Shown here: positions 16,285-23,773 of the stretch, piece after piece
Numbering within the stretch: position 1 is the stretch's first letter
How the letters are laid out: every line of letters starts with the position of its first letter
NCBI GenBank assembly: GCA_937906455.1
Contig: CALCYT010000013.1
Location: 1 to 47,895 of the forward strand
Length of the DNA stretch: 47,895 bases
DNA from: an uncultured Bacteroidales bacterium
Lineage (GTDB): Bacteria > Bacteroidota > Bacteroidia > Bacteroidales > F082
Direction: 5' to 3'
Position numbers and translations under genes: made by a program
Notes under the pieces: generated by a model
Databases searched by the model: none
Seen by the model: only the letters and a program-made list of their open reading frames with translations
Told to the model about the DNA's origin: nothing

Positions 16285-17790
16285 TTTCTCAAAAATCTTC
16301 TCGCCAAGGTCATAATCCTGCAAGAACTTCACTGATTTGGCTATCTCAGTGTACATCACCTTGTCGATCTTCACGAATTCGACTTTCTTGCGGTATTCGG
16401 CGATGAAGTTCTCAATAAACTCCGATGATTTCACAGGTTTACGGAAGTCGAGCGCCTGGGCCGCGTTGAAGAGCTCGATGGCGAGGATACGCTCGAGGTT
16501 GTTTGCCACGCGCAGTGCCTTTGTCGCGGCGTTGGCACCCATGCTCACGTGGTCTTCCTGTCCCTGCGACGACTCGATGCTATCGACCGATGCCGGCGTG
16601 CATAGCTGTTTGTTCTGGCTTACGATGGCGGCGGCGGCATATTGCGGTATCATGAAGCCCGAGTTCAGTCCCGGCTCCGCGACGAGGAACGACGGCAGCC
16701 CGCGTTTGCCTGCGATGAGCTGGTAAGTCCTGCGTTCCGAGATGTTGCCAAGCTCCGCCATCGCTATTGCCAAGAAGTCGAGGCTCAATGCTAACGGCTG
16801 TCCGTGGAAGTTACCAGCCGAGATGACCATGTCCTCATCGGGGAACACCGTCGGGTTGTCGGTCACCGCGTTGATTTCCTCGCCGAGGATCTGCGACACG
16901 TAGGCGATGGCGTCTTTCGACGCGCCGTGCACCTGCGGGATGCAGCGGAACGAATACGGGTCCTGCACATGCTCCTTGTGACGCGCAATCATCTCGCTGC
17001 CTTTCAAGAAGTTACGGAAACGCTCGGCTGTCACAATCTGGCCTCTATGATGACGAATCTGATGAATCTGGTCGTAGAACGGCTCGATGCGGCCATCGAA
17101 AGCATCCAATGAAACGGCGCCTATCATATCGGCGAGATATTGCAGGCGGAACGCCTTGAGCAGCACGTAAGTGCCGTATGAGCACATGAACTGTGTGCCG
17201 TTGAGCAACGCCAGACCTTCCTTCGACTGAAGGGTGATAGGCTCCCAGCCGAAAATCTTGCATACCTCAGCGGCGGGACGAATCTCGCCTTTGTAATGAA
17301 CCTCACCGAGACCGAGCAAAGGCAGAATGAGGTTGGCGAGAGGCGCGAGGTCGCCGGAGGCACCGAGCGAGCCTTCATCATAAACAACAGGAAGCACGTC
17401 GTTGTTGAAAAAGTCGATAAGTCGCTGAACTGTAACGAGTTGCACGCCTGAATTGCCATACGACATGTTCTGAATCTTCAGAAGAAGCATGATGCGGATG
17501 ATTTCCTCCGGGACGAGGTCGCCGGTGCCGCAAGCATGCGACATCACTAAGTTTTTCTGCAAGGTGCTGAGGTCTTCCTTCGAGATGTTTACATTACAGA
17601 GTGAGCCGAAGCCCGTAGTGACACCGTAAATAGGCGTGGTCTGCGTCTCCATCTTCTTGTCGAGATAGTCGCGGCACTTCTGGATACGGCACTTTGCATC
17701 TTCTGAAAGCGCAAGTTTGTAATGCTCGCTGATGATTCGGTTAACTTCCTCAAAAGTAAGGGTTTCTGTTGAAATATAATGTGTCTTCAT
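16282..17790 (-). CDS. hutH: Histidine ammonia-lyase
   Basis: A 502-residue cytosolic enzyme that deaminates L-histidine to trans-urocanate, the first step of histidine use. The MIO prosthetic group forms from Ala144-Ser145-Gly146 within GSLGASGDLAPLANL. YGVTTGFG (55-62) and the VMSHACGTGD histidine of the substrate pocket favour HAL over phenylalanine ammonia-lyase. Other conserved parts are NGTQFM, DNPTVFPDEDMVISAGNFHG and SSQGQEDHVSMG. It starts six bases after hisS on the same strand, so it is almost certainly cotranscribed. No hutU, hutI or formimidoyl-glutamate genes are in the window; these may be elsewhere. Confidence 0.93.
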   Translation of the reverse strand: MKTHYISTETLTFEEVNRIISEHYKLALSEDAKCRIQKCRDYLDKKMETQTTPIYGVTTGFGSLCNVNISKEDLSTLQKNLVMSHACGTGDLVPEEIIRIMLLLKIQNMSYGNSGVQLVTVQRLIDFFNNDVLPVVYDEGSLGASGDLAPLANLILPLLGLGEVHYKGEIRPAAEVCKIFGWEPITLQSKEGLALLNGTQFMCSYGTYVLLKAFRLQYLADMIGAVSLDAFDGRIEPFYDQIHQIRHHRGQIVTAERFRNFLKGSEMIARHKEHVQDPYSFRCIPQVHGASKDAIAYVSQILGEEINAVTDNPTVFPDEDMVISAGNFHGQPLALSLDFLAIAMAELGNISERRTYQLIAGKRGLPSFLVAEPGLNSGFMIPQYAAAAIVSQNKQLCTPASVDSIESSQGQEDHVSMGANAATKALRVANNLERILAIELFNAAQALDFRKPVKSSEFIENFIAEYRKKVEFVKIDKVMYTEIAKSVKFLQDYDLGEKIFEK

Positions 17791-17796
17791 TTTATG

Positions 17797-19158
17797 TTAT
17801 TTTTTGATTATTTCGATTAAATTTTCAGCTTTCACTACTTCCTGGCGACCTTCTTTCATCCATTTCACTGTGAAAGCCTTGTCGTTCACCTCGTTCTCGC
17901 CTGCCATCAGCACCACCGGGATGTTGCGCTGGTCGGCATATTTCATCTGTTTTTGAATCTTAGCCGCGTCAGGATAAATCTCAGCGTTAACTCCTTGACG
18001 GCGAAGCTGTTGCAGATATGGGAGGCAATACATCTCCTCTTTCTTTCCGAAGTTCAGGAATATGACCTCAGTATTCTCGGCGTTTTTCTCCGGGAAGAGG
18101 TTCAGCTCGCTCAAAACGTCGTAGATACGGTCAGCTCCGAAGCTGATGCCCACGCCTGAGACGTTAGGCAGACCGAATATTCCGGTGAGGTTGTCGTAAC
18201 GGCCACCGCCCGAGATGCTTCCCATCGCCACGTCTTTCGCCTTGACCTCGAAGATGGCACCGGTGTAATAGTTCAAGCCACGCGCAAGGGTGAGATCAAG
18301 TTCGTATTCGATACGTAAACCCATGACGTCCAAGTAGTTAAAGAGCGTCTCAAGCTCCTCAATGCCTTTGGTCCCTATTTCGATGCCGCTCATCAGCGAT
18401 TTCAGCTGCGCCATCTTCTCGCGGGCGTCGCCTTTCATGAAGAGAATCGGCTGAAGCTTCGCAATGGCTTCATTGTCAAGGCCTTTCTCAGCTAACTCGG
18501 CATTCACCGCGTCGATTCCTATCTTGTCGAGTTTGTCGATGGCGACGGTGATATCGACGAGAGCGTCAGGGTTGCCGATGTATTCGGCTATGCCGGCAAG
18601 CACTTTGCGGTTGTTTATCTTCATCACCACGTTGATTCCCAGCTTATTAAACACCTCATCGACAATCTGGACGAGTTCAGCCTCGTTGAGCAGCGAGTCG
18701 CTCCCTATGATATCAACGTCGCACTGGTAGAACTCGCGGTAGCGTCCCTTCTGCGGGCGGTCGGCGCGCCACACCGGTTGCATCTGGTAGCGTTTGAACG
18801 GGAACGCAATCTGGTCGCGGTATTGCACCACGAAGCGCGCAAACGGCACTGTGAGGTCGTAGCGGAGGCCTTTCTCGCAGATCTTGCTTGAGAGCTTCTG
18901 AGAATCAAGCGGTTCGCCGTTCTGCTCCACTCCCGACATGAAGTCGCCGGAGTTGAGGATGCGGAACAGCAGCTTGTCGCCTTCCTCCCCATATTTTCCC
19001 ATAAGGGTGGAGAGGTTTTCCATAGAGGGCGTCTCAATCGGCTGAAAGCCAAAGCGTTTGAACACGGTCTTGATGGTGTCGAATATATAGTTCCGGCGCG
19101 TCATGACATCCGGCAGGAAGTCGCGAGTGCCTTTGGGTATAGACGGTTTCTGTGCCAT
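17797..19158 (-). CDS. hisS: Histidyl-tRNA synthetase
   Basis: A 453-residue class II aminoacyl-tRNA synthetase that charges tRNA-His. Motif 1 lies in the GFQPIETPSMEN region, motif 2 is around FKRYQMQPVWRADRPQKGRYREFYQCDVD, and the histidine-A signature follows as LARGLNYYTGAIFE; motif 3 is GISFGADRIYDVL. The C-terminal anticodon-binding domain covers about the last 95 residues. The length matches the Bacteroidetes type (about 450). First gene of a hisS-hutH unit, with a -7 box 23-30 bases upstream. Confidence 0.95.
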   Translation of the reverse strand: MAQKPSIPKGTRDFLPDVMTRRNYIFDTIKTVFKRFGFQPIETPSMENLSTLMGKYGEEGDKLLFRILNSGDFMSGVEQNGEPLDSQKLSSKICEKGLRYDLTVPFARFVVQYRDQIAFPFKRYQMQPVWRADRPQKGRYREFYQCDVDIIGSDSLLNEAELVQIVDEVFNKLGINVVMKINNRKVLAGIAEYIGNPDALVDITVAIDKLDKIGIDAVNAELAEKGLDNEAIAKLQPILFMKGDAREKMAQLKSLMSGIEIGTKGIEELETLFNYLDVMGLRIEYELDLTLARGLNYYTGAIFEVKAKDVAMGSISGGGRYDNLTGIFGLPNVSGVGISFGADRIYDVLSELNLFPEKNAENTEVIFLNFGKKEEMYCLPYLQQLRRQGVNAEIYPDAAKIQKQMKYADQRNIPVVLMAGENEVNDKAFTVKWMKEGRQEVVKAENLIEIIKK

Positions 19159-19180
19159 TTTTTGAAATATTTACAAACTG

Positions 19181-19188
19181 CAAAAATA
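19181..19188 (-). promoter_or_regulatory. -7 promoter box (TATTTTTG) for hisS-hutH
   Basis: Minus-strand TATTTTTG followed by C, 23 bases before the hisS ATG. Confidence 0.6.
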
Positions 19189-19193
19189 CAAAT

Positions 19194-19242
19194 TTTAGAT
19201 TAAAGATAAGAGATAAAAGATAAAAGATTTTTAGCCATTAGC
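19194..19242. repeat. 7-bp tandem tract, degenerate AAAAGAT unit (tract E)
   Basis: Reads as seven consecutive heptamers: TTTAGAT, TAAAGAT, AAGAGAT, AAAAGAT, AAAAGAT, TTTTAGC, CATTAGC. It fills the gap between the hisS promoter and the DUF4143 ATPase gene. Confidence 0.65.
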
Positions 19243-19250
19243 TTTTCCTT

Positions 19251-19290
19251 ACGTCATTTCGACTGTAGCGAAGAGAAGTGGAGAAATCTC
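19251..19290. repeat. Possible dispersed intergenic repeat (GTCGAAATGACG type)
   Basis: The minus strand reads GAGATTTCTCCACTTCTC then a GTCGAAATGACGTA end. From memory, closely similar short intergenic sequences (AGATTTCTCCACT...GTCGAAATGACG) are scattered in many Bacteroidetes genomes. There is only one copy here, so its repeat nature cannot be shown from this window. Confidence 0.45.
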
Positions 19291-19297
19291 AAAAAAT

Positions 19298-20497
19298 CTA
19301 ATACAAAAATCCCAGCATCCACAGAGGAAGTTTTGCCCCTACAGGTGATTCGATGTCGTCTGCAAAGATGTAAGAATCAGGCAAATCGGCAATCTGATTG
19401 AAGCCTTTATCCTTGCCACCTATCTCAAAATGGTATATTGAATCAACTTTGAAATCGCCTTTGTCTTTGCTATATTCAACGCTATGATTTTCAGCAAGAT
19501 GAGTGATGGCAAAAGTCTCACGTGCTGTTCTAATTTCTACCGACGAAGGACTTAACGCATACAAAAGATTGGTGTTATCAAGATAAACTTTATCAGGTTT
19601 GGTCAGTTTTCCTATGCTTTTCTTATCTGAATACAACAGATTCAAAAGATTTGCATTGCCAAGATTTTTCAGATAACCAATCACGGTATCGCGTCCGATT
19701 TCAATTGCAGCCGCCAGCCTATTTGCATTCACTTCGTAAGGCACACTTTCAGAAATGACCGACAACAAAGCCTTTATTTTTCTGATATTTGCCACCTCAA
19801 CCTTACAAATCAAAGGAAGCTCAACTTCGATGACATAATTTACGATTTGCTCAATTTTTGTATAATAATCCTCTTTACCTTCCAAATAAAAAGGATAATA
19901 ACCGCTTTTCAAATACTTTTTAAACTGTTCGACAGGCTTGCATTTTGACGATACTTTTTTCCACAATTCAAAAGGATTTGCAATGATGTCTTCCAATTTA
20001 CAAATAGGAAAGTCAAGACCTTCGTAAAACCTCAAAGCTTCCCTGAACGAGAGTCCCGACATGTTGTATTTCACGCATCTGCGCGACAAATCAGCATCGC
20101 CAGCCAAAAGACTCATAAGCGACGAGCCGCTGATAATCACTTTCAATTCGGGATACAATTCATAAATCTCCTTAATCTCTCTACTCCATCCGTCATATTT
20201 ATGAATTTCATCTACTATCAGTCGTTTTCCGCCATTCATCACGAACTCATCGGCAAGGTCAACAAGAGTTCTGCGCGACATATCGACAGTATCGGTCGAA
20301 CAATACAAAACGCTTCTGTCTCCTGCTTGATAATTCAATTTCACAAACTGCTTGAGCAAAGTCGATTTTCCGACACCTTTGGCACCTTGTATCGACAAAA
20401 GTCGGGCATCCCAGTTCACGCGGTGCATCATTTCCCTGACGATTTCAAGTGAAGTGTTCGCAATTAAGCGGTCATGTTTTACAAACAAAGTTTCCAT
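19298..20497 (-). CDS. AAA+ ATPase with DUF4143 domain
   Basis: A 399-residue protein with an N-terminal AAA+ fold and C-terminal DUF4143. Walker A is GAKGVGKST (38-46), Walker B is LIVDEIHKYDGW, and SGSSLMSLLAGDADLSRR provides the sensor region. The C-terminal half (from about 230) has a winged-helix-like stretch (VNANRLAAAIEIGRDTVIGYLKNL) and a nuclease-like tail that probably lacks catalytic residues. These proteins are abundant and variable in Bacteroidetes; proposed roles in defence or toxin-like systems are unproven. Codon use is AT-rich compared with hisS. The upstream region has two 28-bp repeated sites consistent with dedicated control. Confidence 0.85.
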   Translation of the reverse strand: METLFVKHDRLIANTSLEIVREMMHRVNWDARLLSIQGAKGVGKSTLLKQFVKLNYQAGDRSVLYCSTDTVDMSRRTLVDLADEFVMNGGKRLIVDEIHKYDGWSREIKEIYELYPELKVIISGSSLMSLLAGDADLSRRCVKYNMSGLSFREALRFYEGLDFPICKLEDIIANPFELWKKVSSKCKPVEQFKKYLKSGYYPFYLEGKEDYYTKIEQIVNYVIEVELPLICKVEVANIRKIKALLSVISESVPYEVNANRLAAAIEIGRDTVIGYLKNLGNANLLNLLYSDKKSIGKLTKPDKVYLDNTNLLYALSPSSVEIRTARETFAITHLAENHSVEYSKDKGDFKVDSIYHFEIGGKDKGFNQIADLPDSYIFADDIESPVGAKLPLWMLGFLY

Positions 20498-20517
20498 AAC
20501 AATATCTTTTTCGGCTG

Positions 20518-20533
20518 CAAAGATACAAAAATA
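20518..20533 (-). promoter_or_regulatory. Two adjoining -7 boxes (TATCTTTG and TATTTTTG) for the DUF4143 ATPase
   Basis: On the minus strand TATCTTTG (20518-20525) and TATTTTTG (20526-20533) lie end to end, 20-35 bases before the ATG. Two alternative start sites are possible. Confidence 0.6.
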
Positions 20534-20544
20534 CTTTTTACGGG

Positions 20545-20605
20545 CAACACTTTTTTATAAAATATGTTGGTTGCATACAACACTTTTTACCAAATTATGT
20601 TGGTT
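20545..20605. promoter_or_regulatory. Two 28-bp direct repeats with CAACA/TGTTG dyads, likely operator sites
   Basis: Copy 1 (20545-20572) and copy 2 (20578-20605) begin CAACACTTTTT and end ATGTTGGTT, with a 33-base period. Each holds an inverted repeat CAACA...TGTTG about 21 bases apart. They sit just upstream of the ATPase -7 boxes, where an activator or repressor dimer would bind. The regulator is unknown. Confidence 0.6.
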
Positions 20606-20727
20606 AGAAAAAGTATTTTTAGTTTTGAGCATCATTTTTCAACTGCTACCTTTCTCCGAAAGCTGAAGGCTGAAAAATTGGTGATTAGAACCATATATTG
20701 GATGTATTTGATAAAAATTTCCATTCT

Positions 20728-20761
20728 TTTGTGGTTTATTCCTAAAAAATCTTTATCTTTG
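20728..20761 (+). promoter_or_regulatory. Bacteroidetes promoter of the structured leader / lipoprotein unit
   Basis: TTTG at 20728-20731 and TATCTTTG at 20754-20761, spaced 22 bases. The transcript would start near 20767, about 270 bases before the lipoprotein ATG. Confidence 0.65.
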
Positions 20762-20766
20762 CAACT

Positions 20767-20975
20767 GGTTTAAGCAATTAAACCTTTGATTTATTGAATT
20801 AACGAAGCGTTATGCTTTTCTTGTAGATGAAAACGTAGGAAATTTTCATTTGAAAACACAAGATTTCATAATGGTTTCACGCGTTATGCGTGGGCTGTTC
20901 CCATATTTGTGTTTTCGAGTTTTCCTACGACTTTCATCTACAGTGTGGCATGCAGTTCCACGCTTTTTATTGTTG
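20767..20975 (+). ncRNA. Candidate structured RNA or long 5' leader, family unknown
   Basis: Between the promoter and the lipoprotein gene lies a long imperfect inverted repeat: the arm at 20822-20861 (TGTAGATGAAA, CGTAGGAAA, GAAAACACAA) pairs with 20906-20942. Inside sits a hairpin CACGC-GTTAT-GCGTG (20878-20892). Before it is a second small hairpin with the same loop, AAGC-GTTAT-GCTT (20807-20819). After it comes GTGG...CCAC (about 20945-20961) and a T-rich run. Stems are separated by bulges, as in a folded RNA, not a simple terminator. It could be a stand-alone small RNA ending at the T-run or a leader controlling the lipoprotein. I do not recognise the family. Confidence 0.5.
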
Positions 20976-21036
20976 TTTTTTACCATGGAACTTGGTAATA
21001 ATAAAGTTGTGCCCGACACGAAAAAGGGTGTTTATT

Positions 21037-21945
21037 ATGAAAAAAACTTTACTAATTATCGCAGTTTTTTCGATGCTGACGTCTTGCTCGCCAACTATCT
21101 ATTATCAAATGTATCATACAAAACCAGTTAACGATAATATAATTGTTAACGAAAATACATTGATTTTTGAAGATGAACATTGTGTTATTCTTTATGATTT
21201 CTGGGGAGAATATGGAGACTTTGGATTTTTAGTCTACAATAAAGGCGATGAAAATATTTATATACATTTAGACGAATGCTTCTTTGTAGTCAATGGTTTT
21301 GCTTATGATTACTATCAGAATAGAATCTATTCAAATAGTAGTTCTAGTGTTGCCTCAACAACTAATTCATATTCATTGAGCGGTTCCAATAGTTCAACCT
21401 TTGCTAATGTTAATGCTAGTAGCTATTCAATCGGCACAATTACCTATGGTAATGCTTATGGTTCGGGCAACACATATAAAAATGGTTATATTGGAGGTTT
21501 TTCAAATACTTATGTAAGCTCTTCATCAAAAAGCGTTTCAACTGCAGAGAAAATGGTTGTATGTATCCCTCCTCAGAATAAAAAAATAATATCCGAGTTT
21601 TGTATTAGAAAATCATTATACAGAGATTGTGACATATTTCTATATCCGAAAAAAACGGATAAATACAGTTTGAGTTTTGACAGTAGTGAAGAAAGCCCTT
21701 ATGTATTTGGCAATAAATTAGCATATTCTGTTGGTGAGTCACCTGAGATGATAAGAATAATCAATGAATTCTATGTATCAGAAATATCAAACTATCCAAT
21801 TGAAAAAATCACCAAACTTGTTCCAAAATCAAACTGTGGAAGGAAAATAGAAGGTCAAAACAAACGAGTCTTTACACAATCAGGACCCGATCGATTTTAT
21901 ATTGAATATAATTATAATACAAATACAACATATATAGAACACTAA
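21037..21945 (+). CDS. Ser/Asn/Tyr-rich lipoprotein of unknown function
   Basis: A 302-residue protein from ATG 21037, chosen because it gives a lipoprotein signal (MKKTLLIIAVFSMLTSC, lipobox L-T-S-C, Cys17); the longer upstream reading passes through the structured leader. The mature protein should be lipidated and envelope-anchored. A beta-rich N-terminal part (to about 95) is followed by a low-complexity Ser/Asn/Tyr/Gly region (about 100-175: NSSSSVASTTNSYSLSG and similar), then a second folded part. No enzyme motif is visible. The gene is strongly AT-rich compared with flanking housekeeping genes, suggesting recent acquisition. No recognisable operon partner. Confidence 0.6.
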   Translation: MKKTLLIIAVFSMLTSCSPTIYYQMYHTKPVNDNIIVNENTLIFEDEHCVILYDFWGEYGDFGFLVYNKGDENIYIHLDECFFVVNGFAYDYYQNRIYSNSSSSVASTTNSYSLSGSNSSTFANVNASSYSIGTITYGNAYGSGNTYKNGYIGGFSNTYVSSSSKSVSTAEKMVVCIPPQNKKIISEFCIRKSLYRDCDIFLYPKKTDKYSLSFDSSEESPYVFGNKLAYSVGESPEMIRIINEFYVSEISNYPIEKITKLVPKSNCGRKIEGQNKRVFTQSGPDRFYIEYNYNTNTTYIEH

Positions 21946-22058
21946 TCCATAAAAAGCATTCATTTGTAAGTGGCATTATTTGTAATCATAAAAAAAGGTA
22001 TAATAGACAAAAATAGTTGGTAAAAACATTGTAAGCATAAGGTTTTTCAAGTAAAAGG

Positions 22059-22094
22059 AGTAACTTTGATGAAAACGTTTTCATCAAAGTTACT
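22059..22094. repeat. 36-bp perfect palindrome upstream of the transposase fragment
   Basis: AGTAACTTTGATGAAAAC (22059-22076) is followed immediately by its exact reverse complement (22077-22094). The left half contains TAACTTTG and the right half its mirror CAAAGTTA, so each strand has a -7-like box facing inward. It ends five bases before the ATG at 22100. It may be the end of the element or a self-regulating promoter. Confidence 0.8.
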
Positions 22095-22099
22095 TAATC

Positions 22100-22542
22100 A
22101 TGTCAAAAAACAGGAGAGAAAGATGCCCAGAATGCGGCTTTTTGGATGTCATAAAATGGGGTAGACAATCAGGTCACCAGAGATACAAATGCAAGAACTG
22201 CGGGACTGTGTTTACATTCACCAGGAAAGATGTGTCAAAGTTGAACAGGTTCGTTTGGTTCAGATGGTGGATATTGGGCAAACAGACAATAGAACAGATA
22301 TCCGGACTTAGCGGATACAGTACCCGTCAGTTGTCAAGATGGTTCGATGAATATCTTGATGAATACCTCACCTGACTGATAACGAATGGGAATCGGAGAT
22401 TGAGGAGGACTTACGCAACATACAGTCTCTTGGTGTCAGGATAGAGAGCGTGACGTGTGACGGAGGGAGAAACATCATAAAGGCAGTAAAGTCTGCGTGT
22501 CCCGACACATCCGTTCAGCGTTGTCTGGCTCATATACAGAGG
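22100..22542 (+). pseudogene. MULE/IS-type transposase with zinc ribbon, internally deleted and truncated
   Basis: The first 91 codons (22100-22375) encode a zinc ribbon (CPECGFLDVIKWG, then YKCKNCGTVF) and a helix-turn-helix (QTIEQISGLSGYSTRQLSRW), and stop at TGA. From 22372, one frame back, homology resumes as LTDNEWESEIEEDLRNI, RIESVTCDGGRNIIKAVKSA and VQRCLAHIQR, which is the middle of the DDE core. The segment carrying the first catalytic Asp (about 50-70 residues) is missing at the junction. The 3' part is cut off by the IS256-family element at 22541. Not functional. Confidence 0.8.
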
Positions 22543-23330
22543 TAGTGTAATCTGAACTGTGTCAAGGTCTAAATTCGTCATTGTTACAGGTTGCAAAATT
22601 ACATAATTTCAAATCTGTTTCCAAATTTTATTGCTAATTGTTGAGATATCAAAGCCCAGTTGGGGAGTGATGATGTCCATTTCTCGCAGATGTTGCGGTA
22701 TGCAAGCCAGACGAGTTTCTCCAAAGCGGTATCCGATGGGAACACGCCCTTGTTCTTCGTCACCTTGCGTATCTGGCGGTGATAGCCCTCGACAGTGTTG
22801 GTGGTGTAGATGAGACAGCGTATGTCCTTGGTGTACTGGAAGCACCCTGTCGGTTATCGCGCTGATGGTCTCAGCGGACATCTTCGTGTTGAACTCCCTC
22901 TCAAAGTAACGGCTTATCTCGCGTGTGCTTGTCCCGAAGGCGTACATGCCTATTATCTGGTCGGCCATGCCTTCGGCCAGTATCGTCTCGCGCTTGCGGA
23001 CGGTCTGAGGGTCGAAGCTGCCGTCACGGTCCCGTGGCGTCTCCACGTTGACCTCGCCGTAGCGTGTCTGTACTGTCTTTGACATCTTGCCATTGCGGCG
23101 GTTGCCGCCTTCACGGCCTTCTTCGTTAAGGTGGGCGTCCATCTCGCCCTCCAATGCGGCGTTCAGTATCCGTTCGAGCATCGGCGCCAACGCACCCCTT
23201 CACCGAACAGTGGCTTGCCGCTCCGCAGCTGCTCCGCTGCTAATTTGTAATCTATTCTCTCTTCCATTTTTATTTAAACTTTGTCGTTCCACTTTTTATT
23301 GTAGCCTGACACAGTTTAATTTACACTCTC
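22541..23330 (-). mobile_element. IS256-family insertion sequence, internally deleted
   Basis: The ends are inverted repeats: 22541 inward reads GGTAGTGTAATCTGAACTGT, and 23330 inward on the other strand reads GAGAGTGTAAATTAAACTGT, both followed by GTCA; 19 of 24 positions match. These are IS256-type ends. At 790 bp it is about 500 bp shorter than a complete member (about 1.3 kb). No target duplication is visible: the left flank is a transposase fragment and the right flank is a toxin gene, so a deletion or recombination has joined unrelated DNA. Confidence 0.85.
22599..23267 (-). pseudogene. IS256-family transposase, frameshifted and missing the catalytic core
   Basis: Reading from ATG 23267 gives MEERIDYKLAAEQLRSGKPL then runs out of frame at a G-run near 23197: adding one G restores PMLERILNAALEGEMDAHL and the frame up to TISAITDRVLP. 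At about 22834 a deletion joins this directly, in another frame, to QYTKDIRCLIYTTNTVEGYH, RQIRKVTKNKGVFPSD and the normal end QQLAIKFGNRFEIM with stop at 22599. Roughly 170 residues containing the first two catalytic aspartates are lost; the final E region remains. Intact members are about 400 residues. The element cannot move itself. Confidence 0.85.
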
Positions 23331-23625
23331 TCTTTGACGGCATAATCCTATCAACAACGACAATGTCATCTTCGATATGGAAGATGTAATTCCATTTTTT
23401 ATTGTGAGACACCATTCTTCTGGCTTGGGGATGAATCATTTTTATGGTTTTTGATCTGCTTTTGAAATATACATCGGCATAAACCGATAACGATAAAACT
23501 TCTTGAATCATTGAGTTCAGATATTTTCTGGCTCCTTCAGGTGACAATTTTGCCGATAAAAACTCTGCCAATCCTTCAATATCTTCTCTTGCTGATGAAT
23601 CAATTTCCACTTTATACTCCTTCAT
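23296..23625 (-). CDS. RelE/ParE-superfamily toxin with IS-encoded C terminus
   Basis: A 109-residue protein of the ParE/RelE toxin fold (AREDIEGLAEFLSAKLSP, KYLNSMIQEVLSLS, PQARRMVSHNKKWNYIFHIE, DDIVVVDRIMPSK). ParE members poison gyrase and RelE members cut mRNA; which applies here is not evident. The natural end should be near IMPSK. The last eleven residues (RECKLNCVRLQ) and the stop are encoded by the terminal inverted repeat of the adjoining IS256-type element, so the tail is a fusion product. It overlaps the upstream antitoxin gene by 14 bases. Activity may be changed or lost. Confidence 0.8.
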   Translation of the reverse strand: MKEYKVEIDSSAREDIEGLAEFLSAKLSPEGARKYLNSMIQEVLSLSVYADVYFKSRSKTIKMIHPQARRMVSHNKKWNYIFHIEDDIVVVDRIMPSKRECKLNCVRLQ

Positions 23626-23773
23626 GTTTCTCTACCACCCTTTTCCAGACCTCATCAAAATACTCGTTAACCGTCATCCTTCCCGGCTTGCTCACCTTCC
23701 CCATTGCAGCATACGACTGAGACGGCTCAGCCACCGTTGCCACATCGTTTTCAACTACCTTATAATCCTTCAT
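23612..23773 (-). CDS. Small antitoxin partner of the ParE-type toxin
   Basis: A 53-residue open frame starting MKDYKVVENDVATVAEPSQS and continuing through KVSKPGRMTVNEYFDEVWKR to the end VVEKHEGV. Its stop lies 14 bases inside the toxin gene, the arrangement usual for toxin-antitoxin pairs. The N-terminal part is variable and probably DNA-binding or disordered, while MTVNEYFDEVW is the helix expected to wrap the toxin. A -7 box lies 20-27 bases before the start. It is short and resembles Bacteroidetes antitoxins of the DUF-type next to ParE, but I cannot name the family. Confidence 0.75.
   Translation of the reverse strand: MKDYKVVENDVATVAEPSQSYAAMGKVSKPGRMTVNEYFDEVWKRVVEKHEGV

Noticed and set aside
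20822..20942. attC or phage attachment site
   Set aside because: No integrase is nearby and the bulged, nested arms behind a promoter look like RNA structure rather than a recombination site.
20890..21036. Upstream extension of the lipoprotein gene
   Set aside because: It runs through the inverted-repeat leader, lacks coding character, and would bury the lipobox signal peptide inside the protein.
22609..23190. Intact 193-residue transposase
   Set aside because: Its second half is an out-of-frame reading of the conserved IS256 C terminus, and its start is internal to the true gene beginning at 23267.
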